Shown: one piece after another, positions 1-7,664 of the stretch | Layout of the letters: each line of letters starts with the position of its first letter | Position numbering within the stretch: the stretch's first letter is position 1 | NCBI GenBank assembly: GCA_004356385.1 | Contig: SMXL01000020.1 | Location: forward strand, 1 to 18,369 | Origin: Bacteroidota bacterium | GTDB taxonomy: Bacteria > Bacteroidota > Rhodothermia > Rhodothermales > UBA10348 | Direction of reading: 5' to 3' | DNA: 18,369 bases | Notes under the pieces: generated by a model | The model's input: only the letters and a program-made list of their open reading frames with translations | The model's database searches: none | Told to the model about the DNA's origin: nothing | Translations under genes and position numbers: made by a program

Positions 1-1540
1 GGGGCGTCATGAGCAGTTGAAGCGGGCGGCTGAAGAGATCGAAAAATTAAGCGCACGACTCGAAGAGCTTCAAAATGCCGAAATAGTCACACGGGAGATC
101 TTGGATTCAGTCCCTGTCGCATCGCTCGAACAGGATCTCCAGACGCAGAAGGATGCCGTCGTAGAAGCTGAAAAGCTCTTCTCCCAAATCTCCTACGAGC
201 GCGAAGTTCTACTCCGCCGGCAGCGCGAAATTGTGGTCCGAAAGAGTTCACTGAACGAGTCGATCGATCTCGCGCAAAAAGTGGTTTCGGGAATAAAGGG
301 CGGACTGGAAGAGGACCTGGAACAGGTCTCTGATCTACAGAAACGGGTAATTCAGGCTGAAAATGAGCTAACCGAAGCCGAGACCGAGAGTCGGGAAACC
401 TTCTCTCGTTTCAACGAAGCAAATATTGTCGCCGTTCAAGCCACGAATCGGGTGGATACGCTGGAGCGCGAAAAACAACGCACGACGGGTGACCAGAATA
501 CGCTCGGAGAAGAGTCCGAAGCCAGAGCGGAACGGATATCGAACTTGCAAAGCGAATTAACCACGGCAATGGAGTCTGCCGCCTCACTTGATATCGAAAT
601 CAAGCGAATGCGTCAAACAAGAGGTGAGCTCGATCGAGCCGTCAGTGTCTCCAAAGATGCGCTGATGGAAGTCAAGGTTTCAATTTCCGAACTGGAAGTC
701 CTGTTGAGGGAATTGCGACGCGATCGCGAGCAGACCATCACGGGCGAATCAAAAAAATCGATTCGGAAAGCAGAGATAAAAACGCGTCTCGATGACCTCG
801 TTCAAACCATTCAAGAGGACTACGAAATCGTCCTCGAGACCTACGAATTGGAACTGGACGAAAATTTCTCTGGAACAGACGCCCGCACGGAAATTTCGAC
901 CCTTCGATCCAAGATTCGCAATCTAGGTCCTATCAATGCGCTGGCATTGGATTCATTTGAAGACGAGAAGGATCGGTTGGACTTCCTTCGCAAGCAACTT
1001 TCTGATCTGGAGCACGCCGAGAGCACGCTGACTGAAACGATCGACGAAATCAATCTTACAGCATCTAAAAGATTCGATACTACTTTTTCTGCTATCAAGG
1101 ATAATTTCTCCAGACTCTTCAGTGAGCTTTTCGGAGAAGGGGCTAGCGCCGAAATCATACTTGAGGATCCAGACGACCCTCTTGAGTCACCCATTGAAGT
1201 CCTCGCAAAGCCTTCCGGGAAAAAGCCGAGTGTTCTGGCCCAGCTCTCTGGTGGAGAAAAAACGCTCACAGCTATCGCGCTTCTTTTCTCCATCTACCTG
1301 GTGAAACCGAGCCCTTTCTGCATTCTCGACGAGGTGGACGCGCCGCTGGACGATGCCAATATCGACCGCTTTATGAACCTTATCCGGTCGTTCTCCGAGT
1401 CAACCCAGTTCGTGCTTGTAACGCACAACAAGAGGACCATGGAGGCGGCCGATCGAATGTACGGTATCACCATGCCGGAGCAAGGCGTCTCGCAACTGGT
1501 TGGAGTAAGTTTCGATCCGGATCTTCAGTTGGTTGCCTGA
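1..1540 (+). CDS. smc: Chromosome segregation protein SMC, C-terminal part (5' end outside window)
   Basis: SMC is the ATP-driven subunit of the bacterial condensin that loads on and organises the chromosome together with ScpA and ScpB. The frame is open to the first bases of the window, so this is a 3' fragment of about 510 residues out of the usual 1,100-1,200. The N-terminal Walker A head and the hinge must lie upstream. The first 270 or so residues are charged heptad-like coiled coil. The C-terminal head follows, with the ABC signature LSGGEKTLTA, then Walker B plus D-loop in PFCILDEVDAPLDDAN, and the switch motif VLVTHNKRTME. It ends at a TGA 25 bp from the end of the oppositely oriented hprK. 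Family assignment is secure from these head motifs. MukB and RecN lack this exact combination with a long coiled coil and a PSPFCILDEVD Walker B. Confidence 0.96.
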   Translation, partial: GRHEQLKRAAEEIEKLSARLEELQNAEIVTREILDSVPVASLEQDLQTQKDAVVEAEKLFSQISYEREVLLRRQREIVVRKSSLNESIDLAQKVVSGIKGGLEEDLEQVSDLQKRVIQAENELTEAETESRETFSRFNEANIVAVQATNRVDTLEREKQRTTGDQNTLGEESEARAERISNLQSELTTAMESAASLDIEIKRMRQTRGELDRAVSVSKDALMEVKVSISELEVLLRELRRDREQTITGESKKSIRKAEIKTRLDDLVQTIQEDYEIVLETYELELDENFSGTDARTEISTLRSKIRNLGPINALALDSFEDEKDRLDFLRKQLSDLEHAESTLTETIDEINLTASKRFDTTFSAIKDNFSRLFSELFGEGASAEIILEDPDDPLESPIEVLAKPSGKKPSVLAQLSGGEKTLTAIALLFSIYLVKPSPFCILDEVDAPLDDANIDRFMNLIRSFSESTQFVLVTHNKRTMEAADRMYGITMPEQGVSQLVGVSFDPDLQLVA

Positions 1541-1565
1541 ACACCGAGGCAATTCCCCGCCCGGA

Positions 1566-2582
1566 CTATTCGTAGTCGTGTTCGAAGTATTCGATGCCCC
1601 GCTTAGGGCCTGCAGATCCTTTTTCTTTGATCTTGTCGATCAGGCGATCCGCAAATACAGCTGCAGCATCGTATCCGTAATTGCGCAACAGATGGTTCAT
1701 GGCGATGACTTCACACAGCACTGTTACATTTTTCCCAGGTGTGATTGGCAGTTTCACCAGTGGAATCTCGACTCCCATGATTTCGTGAATACTGTCGACC
1801 ATTCCTAACCTCGTGTACTCCTCGTCGCTATCCCACGGGTGGAGGTGAACCACGACTTCGACCCGTTTCTGAAATCGAATTGCGCGGATGCCAAACATGG
1901 CTCGAACGTCGATCAGGCCCAAGCCTCGGATTTCCATAAAATGCTGGGCAATGTCCGTACCTGCTCCCATGAGAACCGATTCTTCCTTTCGGGTGACAAC
2001 CACGACGTCATCCGCGACCAGCCGATGACCGCGCTCGACCAGGTCGAGTGCGACCTCACTTTTCCCGATACCGGGTTTCCCTTTGATGAGTAATCCCACA
2101 CCGTAAACATCAATCAGCGCCCCGTGAACGGCCTGTTGAAGAGCAAATTGATCGCTCAGAAATTCTTTAAGGAGAGACATGAACTCGATCGTCGGAAGCG
2201 GTGTCTGAAAGACCGGTGTTTTGGCCTTGGTGGCGATCTTTATGAGTGTCTCACCCGGATCATTATTTTCCGTAAAAAAGACGCAAGGAAGCTCGAAATC
2301 AATAATTTTTTTAAACGACGACTTTCTCTCCTTATCTGAAAGGGCATTCAGGTATCGCGTTTCAGTATTGCCAATCACCTGGATTCGATGATGGGTGAAT
2401 AGATCCAGGTAACCAGCCAGGGCCAGTCCGGGTCGATGCAAATTGCTCTCGGTAACGCTCCGGTTTTCGAGTGGCACGTCGTTGAGCTGGACGATCGTCA
2501 CGCCGACGGTTTCGCCCAGCTGCTGGATAAGAAATTCGACGTCGATCGATTCCTTTTTAAATGGTTTCGCTTGTCTAGCCAT
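1566..2582 (-). CDS. hprK: HPr kinase/phosphorylase
   Basis: HprK phosphorylates, and with phosphate dephosphorylates, the regulatory serine of HPr-type proteins, coupling carbon status to regulation. The 338-residue length fits the family. The N-terminal domain covers about residues 1-130. The kinase core follows, with the conserved His in AVHGALIDVYG (His153), the P-loop GKPGIGKS (168-175), LVADD (Asp191 and Asp192) and the HprK signature MEIRGLGLIDVRAMFG (216-231). The family usually has Arg after ADD; here it is Val. The ATG start lies 31 bp after the moxR stop, so it is probably the last gene of the fmt-to-hprK run. No HPr, EI or PTS permease gene is in the window, so its partner is unknown. 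Gram-negative HprK proteins often work in partial PTS systems without sugar transport. Confidence 0.94.
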   Translation of the reverse strand: MARQAKPFKKESIDVEFLIQQLGETVGVTIVQLNDVPLENRSVTESNLHRPGLALAGYLDLFTHHRIQVIGNTETRYLNALSDKERKSSFKKIIDFELPCVFFTENNDPGETLIKIATKAKTPVFQTPLPTIEFMSLLKEFLSDQFALQQAVHGALIDVYGVGLLIKGKPGIGKSEVALDLVERGHRLVADDVVVVTRKEESVLMGAGTDIAQHFMEIRGLGLIDVRAMFGIRAIRFQKRVEVVVHLHPWDSDEEYTRLGMVDSIHEIMGVEIPLVKLPITPGKNVTVLCEVIAMNHLLRNYGYDAAAVFADRLIDKIKEKGSAGPKRGIEYFEHDYE

Positions 2583-2613
2583 GGATCAAGAGCTCAGTCA
2601 ATTGGGAGTGTTC

Positions 2614-3636
2614 CTATGGAACTTCAACGGTATCCAATATCCGCTGAACAATTTCCTCGCTCGTAACTTCTTCGGCCTCAGCCTCATAGGTAATGGCTAC
2701 CCGGTGTCGCAGCACGTCCATCGCGATCGAGCGAACGTCCTCTGGCGAAATGTACGCACGGTGCTGTAGGAAAGCGTGAGCCCGAGCCGCGAGATTCAAA
2801 TTGATGGTGGCTCGGGGAGATGCCCCATATTCAATCAAAGGTTTTATCGCTGCAAGCCGATACTTTTCCGGATTCCTAGAAGCCATGACGAGATCAACGA
2901 TATATTTCTCGACGCGCTCATCGATATAAAGAGCGTTCAAAACCGCGCGGGCAGACAGAATCTGTTCGGGTTTGACGACTTTGCGAACCCTAACACGCTC
3001 ACCCGTTCGTGCCATCCGCCGCATAATTTCCAATTCTTCCTCGCTAGAGGGATAATCGACCTTGATTTTCATCATGAATCGATCCACCTGCGCTTCAGGC
3101 AGTGGATAGGTGCCTTCCTGTTCAATGGGATTCTGGGTTGCAAGCACCAGAAACGGCTCGTCCAGTGGATATGTCGTCTCGCCGATCGTGACCTGTCGTT
3201 CCTGCATGGCTTCCAGAAGAGCGCTTTGAACTTTTGCTGGAGCACGGTTGATTTCGTCAGCCAGAATAATATTGGCGAATATCGGTCCCTTCTTGATGGT
3301 GAAATTGCCTTCCTTCTGATTGTATACCAGCGTGCCCAGAAGATCCGCTGGCAGCAGGTCCGGTGTAAACTGTATGCGTTGAAATTTCGTGCCTATTCCG
3401 TCGGCCAGAGAACTGATCGTAAGCGTCTTTGCCAATCCGGGTACACCCTCCAAAAGAACATGGCCATCGCCAAGGAGACCGATCAAGAGGCGCTCGATCA
3501 TATACCGTTGCCCCACAACAACCCGACTCATTTCATTCAAAAGGTCGTCAACAAACGCACTTTCCTTTGAAATCCGCTCGGTTACTGCACCAATATCGAA
3601 CGGCGCCATTTCCCCAACTGTACTCGTATCTGACAT
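2614..3636 (-). CDS. MoxR-family AAA+ ATPase
   Basis: MoxR ATPases are cytoplasmic AAA+ machines that act as chaperones or maturation factors, usually for partners with VWA domains. The ATG at 3636 gives 340 residues. A longer reading from 3744 would overlap the upstream gene by about 98 bp and begins with residues unlike the family, so I prefer the shorter form. Walker A is GVPGLAKT (64-71) and Walker B is IILADE (123-128). Sensor 1 is in LATQNPIEQEGTYPLPEAQ, followed by DRF. It starts 10 bp after the stop of the galactokinase-like gene and ends 31 bp before hprK, which suggests one transcript. The usual companions (DUF58 and VWA-domain genes) are absent here, so its client is not apparent from context. 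The family call is firm; the role is not known. Confidence 0.93.
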   Translation of the reverse strand: MSDTSTVGEMAPFDIGAVTERISKESAFVDDLLNEMSRVVVGQRYMIERLLIGLLGDGHVLLEGVPGLAKTLTISSLADGIGTKFQRIQFTPDLLPADLLGTLVYNQKEGNFTIKKGPIFANIILADEINRAPAKVQSALLEAMQERQVTIGETTYPLDEPFLVLATQNPIEQEGTYPLPEAQVDRFMMKIKVDYPSSEEELEIMRRMARTGERVRVRKVVKPEQILSARAVLNALYIDERVEKYIVDLVMASRNPEKYRLAAIKPLIEYGASPRATINLNLAARAHAFLQHRAYISPEDVRSIAMDVLRHRVAITYEAEAEEVTSEEIVQRILDTVEVP

Positions 3637-3646
3637 TTCGGCCAAG

Positions 3647-5011
3647 TTATAGAATAAATGTTTCTGGTCTGCCCGAAGCATGAGCCGGCCAGCTATTTCG
3701 TAAATGATCAAGAAATGCCGGAAGCCTGATGGGTTGTCCGGCAATTAAAACAAAGGAGCCCTCCCCGACTTGCGAGGCCCCATATACCCCTTCGATAGTG
3801 AATCGTTCAGCTTCATCCACAACGAAATCCTGTATCGGCGACGTGATGCCCCAGTCATCGCGTCGCGATGCATGGGACATGAACATCAGGCCTCCCATCA
3901 GCTGCCAATCCTCATTTCGAATGGCAGCCACGAGTCGCTGCACCCGCCGATTTTCAGTCACAAGATATTTCAATCCCGGTCTCATGCGTCTGGGGAGCAG
4001 ATGGGAAGCCGTTTCAAGATCCCTGTGTTCCAGGTCACGTAAGGAACTGAGTTCTGAAAACTGTTTTTGTTGAAGGCGCGCTAGAATTTCCTGTGCTCTT
4101 TTACTGCGTCCCGCCCGATCGGTGGTCTCGTGATCTCCTTGGGTATCTATAAGCGCCCATCCTGGCACGGTCGTGCTACTGTCGTCCAGGATTAGATGCT
4201 CCAAGGTTTCTGTATCGACCAGTACGAACGAGTCTGGAGACGCAGACTCCGATGCGATCACAAAAGCAACGCTCAAAGGATAGGATAGTACACGTTCCAA
4301 ACTCTCATTTATTGACTTGACCCTCTCATTTTCTTCTCTCTCGATACCGAGCAGCTCCTCCAACGCTCGAACCAGGGACACGCTTAAGGAAGAAATATAG
4401 GCTGAAGTAAACCCGGCAGGTACCGCCGAAACAATGGCGACGTCCAACCCTCTGGGCGGTGGTATCGGTAGAGACGTCAGCATCTCTCGAACGATCCGTA
4501 CGACTAAATCCTGTGTATCGTCCTGTAATGAGTCCAGTTCAAACACTGAACTCTCGTGCTCGCTACCAACCACCAAGCGTACACTGGTCCCTTCAGAGAT
4601 CCCAACCGAAACAGCGGTTCCCCTGCGCATGGGTTTTAGAAGAGCAAATCCATTGAAGTAGTGAGCGTGATCGGCTTGCACTCCTGCGGAGCCAAACGTG
4701 AAAGCGGTCGACACAGAATCAGAATCGAACTCCGAGAGACTCGACAGCAGGGATATCGAACGGGACTTCGATTCATCGGGCGATATACCCTGACCAACCT
4801 GCATCCGGTTCAATGCATCCTTGAGTGGACCTGTGAACGATGACAATGCACTACCGGGTAAATTTTTAGCCATGAAGCCCGACAAATCGTCTGGCGTATT
4901 CTCGGACAGATCGTCGGATAGATCGCCCTGTTTTTCGTCGCGTGACGTTCCCGACCCCTCCTCGGAAAATTGATCCGGCCCGTTTTTATCATCATTCCGT
5001 TTTTCTGTCAT
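3647..5011 (-). CDS. Divergent galactokinase-fold (GHMP) protein, probable pseudokinase
   Basis: The protein has 454 residues and two parts. Residues 1 to about 95 are acidic, rich in Ser and Asp, and probably disordered. Residues 96 to 454 follow the galactokinase fold in order. The sugar-binding segment GRxNLIGEHTDYNGG corresponds to GSAGVQADHAHYFNGF (107-122), followed by RGTAVSV. The GHMP loop VPxGxGLSSSAAL corresponds to VPAGFTSAYISSLSV (197-211). GDHETTD (292-298) matches the region after the catalytic helix. TENRRVQRLV, then MSHASRRDDW and ITSPIQDFVVDEA (352-401), match the best-kept C-terminal block. The Gly/Ser ATP loop is lost. The segment expected to hold the catalytic Asp (CGIMDQF in galactokinases) reads roughly LSVAFVI, and the third GHMP motif is shortened to GASQVGEGS. 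I infer a non-catalytic homologue. Its ATG overlaps the fmt stop by 4 bp (ATGA) and moxR follows after 10 bp. The fold rests on hand alignment; a remote kinase with altered specificity is possible. Confidence 0.75.
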   Translation of the reverse strand: MTEKRNDDKNGPDQFSEEGSGTSRDEKQGDLSDDLSENTPDDLSGFMAKNLPGSALSSFTGPLKDALNRMQVGQGISPDESKSRSISLLSSLSEFDSDSVSTAFTFGSAGVQADHAHYFNGFALLKPMRRGTAVSVGISEGTSVRLVVGSEHESSVFELDSLQDDTQDLVVRIVREMLTSLPIPPPRGLDVAIVSAVPAGFTSAYISSLSVSLVRALEELLGIEREENERVKSINESLERVLSYPLSVAFVIASESASPDSFVLVDTETLEHLILDDSSTTVPGWALIDTQGDHETTDRAGRSKRAQEILARLQQKQFSELSSLRDLEHRDLETASHLLPRRMRPGLKYLVTENRRVQRLVAAIRNEDWQLMGGLMFMSHASRRDDWGITSPIQDFVVDEAERFTIEGVYGASQVGEGSFVLIAGQPIRLPAFLDHLRNSWPAHASGRPETFIL

Positions 5012-6006
5012 AGCAGCACGTCACCCGGCTGAATCGACGATCCTCTGACATAATCCGTCGCAGGCATGCGCTTTTTCCCTTCCTGCTGGATTTCGATGAT
5101 TGCAATCTCGCCGCGCTCGCACGCGATTACGAGTTCACCTTCGCACCGAATAACCGTGCCGGGTGTTCGTTCGGGTTCGGCGCCGACCGCTTCGATACTT
5201 TCCGGTGCACGGTCCCGCTGTTCGGAGTCATTCAGCTTCGTACGGCCCGGCTCTACCAGCTGACTCCTGAATATTTTCAATTCTTTCCCTCGGTGGTGTG
5301 TCCACGCACCCGGATTCGGCGACAGTCCACGAATAAAATTGTGGACAGCAACGTTAGCCAGATCCCAATCGATCCGACCATGTTCGCGGTGAATCTTTGG
5401 AGCGGATGACGCCAGAGAATCGTCCTGCGGCGAGGTTTCAACGGTCCCGTCCAGGATGCGATTCGTGGTTTCCAAAACGACTTCCGCCCCTATCACCATC
5501 ATGCGATCGTGTACCTCGCCGGTGGTTTCATCGGAATGAATCGACATCGAGCGCTGGAGAATCACGTGTCCGGTATCGACTTTCTCCTTCAGGAAAAAGG
5601 TGGTCACTCCTGTTTCAGATTCCCCGGCCATGACGGCTCGATGGATGGGCGCTGCACCCCTGTATTTGGGAAGTAAGGAGCCATGGAGATTGAACGCACC
5701 CAGACGGGCCAAATTAAATACAGAGGGCGGCAGGATCCGGAAAGCGACTACAATGATCAAGTCAGGCTCGAGGCTTGCAATCTGATCCGCAAATCCCGAA
5801 TCCTTAACCGATTCCGGTTGGAGAATGATCGTGATACCGTGCTCGACAGCGGCCTTCTTTACCGGACTTTCCGAAATCAACCGACCTCTTCCTCTCTCGC
5901 GATCCGGGCCTGTAACCACGCCAATCGGTCTAATTCCCGATTCAACAAGCAGGTTCAACGAAGAGACCGCGAACTCGGGAGTACCCATAAATATTATGTT
6001 GGCCAT
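5008..6006 (-). CDS. fmt: Methionyl-tRNA formyltransferase
   Basis: Fmt transfers a formyl group from 10-formyltetrahydrofolate to initiator Met-tRNA. The chosen ATG at 6006 gives 332 residues beginning MANIIFMGTPEFAV, the canonical N-terminus. An ATG six codons upstream at 6024 is also open but adds atypical residues. The N-terminal Rossmann-like domain holds PDRERGRGR (35-42 region) and the catalytic set in FNLHGSLLPKYRGAAPI, with Asn106, His108 and Asp144 (KVDTGHV). The C-terminal OB-type domain follows, and its linker around residues 230-260 is somewhat long and charged. Its TGA overlaps the ATG of the galactokinase-like gene, so the two are probably translationally coupled. There is a 235 bp non-coding stretch upstream containing tandem hairpins. 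Confidence 0.96.
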   Translation of the reverse strand: MANIIFMGTPEFAVSSLNLLVESGIRPIGVVTGPDRERGRGRLISESPVKKAAVEHGITIILQPESVKDSGFADQIASLEPDLIIVVAFRILPPSVFNLARLGAFNLHGSLLPKYRGAAPIHRAVMAGESETGVTTFFLKEKVDTGHVILQRSMSIHSDETTGEVHDRMMVIGAEVVLETTNRILDGTVETSPQDDSLASSAPKIHREHGRIDWDLANVAVHNFIRGLSPNPGAWTHHRGKELKIFRSQLVEPGRTKLNDSEQRDRAPESIEAVGAEPERTPGTVIRCEGELVIACERGEIAIIEIQQEGKKRMPATDYVRGSSIQPGDVLL

Positions 6007-6060
6007 GGTATCTAAGCGACCCATGAACTGGGCAGATTCCTGGTTTTTCAGAGTCGGTTA

Positions 6061-6100
6061 CGATACGAACTGTATCGCCTCATTTCCACCCAAATGGAGG
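6061..6100 (-). other. Two back-to-back hairpins upstream of fmt
   Basis: A perfect 6-bp stem (6061-6066 with 6072-6077, 5-nt loop) is directly followed by a second stem (6078-6085 with 6092-6100, 6-nt loop, one bulged G). They lie 55-95 bp before the fmt start on the minus strand. Neither is followed by a run of T on the minus strand, so they do not look like an intrinsic terminator. They could be leader RNA structure or operator sites. Confidence 0.35.
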
Positions 6101-6193
6101 ATTCAAACCGGACAGCTTTCAGCCAAAACGAAAAAAGGAACCACGAATGTGATGCCTTCTAGAAACTTCAAATATGATGAGACGACCAGGGCC

Positions 6194-6247
6194 TCTAGTA
6201 GGACGATTTCAGCAAGTGTTCAGAGACCCCTGCTCTAGTATCTAGTA
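6194..6247. repeat. Three copies of TCTAGTA at the 3' end of the GWxTD gene
   Basis: The heptamer TCTAGTA occurs at 6194-6200, 6234-6240 and 6241-6247. The last two are adjacent, and the last includes the TAG stop (minus strand) of the GWxTD gene. The first two share one more base (CTCTAGTA). This could be chance or a small binding-site cluster in the fmt upstream region. Confidence 0.3.
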
Positions 6248-7630
6248 CAGACGTGTACGCTCGTCCCAGACCGGAACTAAAAGTTCATAGTCTCCGAATC
6301 CGGTCTTATCGATGAAAATGAACTGTCGACCTATTCTCTCGTAAATCCATACTTCATACGGCTCATAATCGAAGCTGTGGGGCTTTCGCTCTATGAAATC
6401 AGGTTCACCATAACGAACAAAGACAAACCCCCGATCTGTTTTCCAGCCTGCTTGCACAGCTCCGTATGCCCTGTTCGCCGCCGCAACTCGATAATAGTAC
6501 TCCTCCATTTTCTCGTTGCGTTTCGTATTCGGTGTGGGGTCCCGCTTCTCCCAAAAATTCTGGAATCGCTCGATCTTCTGAACCTGATTTTGCGCATCCA
6601 GAATGAATTTCAGCTCTTTTCGCTTGGCGTAATACTCGAGCTGCTGAATGGCGTCATCAATATTCTTTATGTGTGCTGTCAGCCCGGTCCAGTGCGCGAG
6701 GAATGACTTCTCAGCTGTATCAAGGGTTTCCCCGTCCGAACCAATAAGACTGACCCGAACGATATATACACCCGCTTTCAAGTCGTTAATGGAGATATCG
6801 ACGAGATGCTGACTCTTACCTGCAGGTATAGGAGTAATCTCTTCTTCCATAAGAACAGATTTGTCACCTTCCCTCACTCCACTTCCTGTCCAGGATACCG
6901 GAACCGCAGCGACGCTATTTTTCACAGTCCGAAAAACTTCTCTACGAATGGTGACGTCGCGAGCCATCTCCGAGTAAACTTCGTAAAAGACTTCCAGGCC
7001 GGCGTCGATGGTAGATATATTTGGGTCCACCAGCGGAATAATTGAGAACGTCTCGGCGTCGTACGACTCGAGTAGCGTGAGGTCGCTGATTGCTGTAGTC
7101 GCTTCAAAGCTGCGGACGCTGGCCGGCACTTCACGAACATACGTCTGATTCGAATTCTTGTCGATCAGTTCGAATTCAAAAATGTATCGACCCGCTCTCA
7201 GGTCGAATGACTGGGTGGTAAAGTCTGACTGGTCGTCTGACTGCGTTTGCGCATAGGTATCAACGAGAATATTGCCGTCCCATGTTCGACTCAGAACCAC
7301 ATTGCGAAGTCGATTATTGTCGCTGAGCTCAATCGCATCGAAAGACACCTCGTAGCTGGAAGAAAAACCATTGGCCGTGTTGATGAAGTTCAAACGGGAA
7401 TAATCAATCTGTGCATACACATCTACACGCGAAATATTATGCGACTCATCACTTCGGGCGCTTACGATATCGACAAAGAACTCAGGGACGATATCCTGCG
7501 CTCTAGAGTTAGAAATAGTGAAAACAAAGAACGCAAGAACACCCGTTGCCTTCCAGAATACTCTCCAGAAACCAGTGTCTTGGATCTTTCTAGACCCTAA
7601 TGTGCGTTCGAATATATGACACATTGTCAT
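6242..7630 (-). CDS. Exported GWxTD-domain protein
   Basis: The protein has 462 residues. Its N-terminus is a 25-residue leader, a hydrophobic stretch (about 27-40) and a signal-peptidase I-like SRA|QD site after Ala44, so it should be exported. The middle (45-320) looks like beta-rich extracellular-type sequence with no family I can name. The C-terminal GWxTD domain begins around residue 340. It includes AGWKTDRGFVFVRYGEPD (GWKTD at 395-399), then YEVWIY and FIFIDKTGFGDYELL. GWxTD proteins are frequent in Bacteroidota, Rhodothermota and related phyla; their function is unknown. A GAGAGG at 7650-7645 lies 14 nt before the ATG, farther than ideal. Gaps of 192 bp upstream and 235 bp downstream suggest it is transcribed alone. 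Confidence 0.88.
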   Translation of the reverse strand: MTMCHIFERTLGSRKIQDTGFWRVFWKATGVLAFFVFTISNSRAQDIVPEFFVDIVSARSDESHNISRVDVYAQIDYSRLNFINTANGFSSSYEVSFDAIELSDNNRLRNVVLSRTWDGNILVDTYAQTQSDDQSDFTTQSFDLRAGRYIFEFELIDKNSNQTYVREVPASVRSFEATTAISDLTLLESYDAETFSIIPLVDPNISTIDAGLEVFYEVYSEMARDVTIRREVFRTVKNSVAAVPVSWTGSGVREGDKSVLMEEEITPIPAGKSQHLVDISINDLKAGVYIVRVSLIGSDGETLDTAEKSFLAHWTGLTAHIKNIDDAIQQLEYYAKRKELKFILDAQNQVQKIERFQNFWEKRDPTPNTKRNEKMEEYYYRVAAANRAYGAVQAGWKTDRGFVFVRYGEPDFIERKPHSFDYEPYEVWIYERIGRQFIFIDKTGFGDYELLVPVWDERTRLY

Positions 7631-7664
7631 GATATCGTCTTAATCCTCTCTATCCTTCTCCGGT

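Noticed and set aside
1532..1552. Possible bidirectional terminator between smc and hprK (GTTGCCT paired with AGGCAAT, 8-nt loop)
   Set aside because: The stem spans the smc stop but neither strand shows a T-run after it, so it is too weak to call a terminator.
3637..3744. Longer moxR reading from 3744
   Set aside because: It would overlap the upstream gene by about 98 bp and add 36 residues unlike the MoxR N-terminus; the ATG at 3636 fits better.
5825..6238. 137-codon plus-strand frame covering the fmt upstream gap
   Set aside because: It runs antisense into the fmt coding region and has no family-like composition; the unique part is low in protein-like character.
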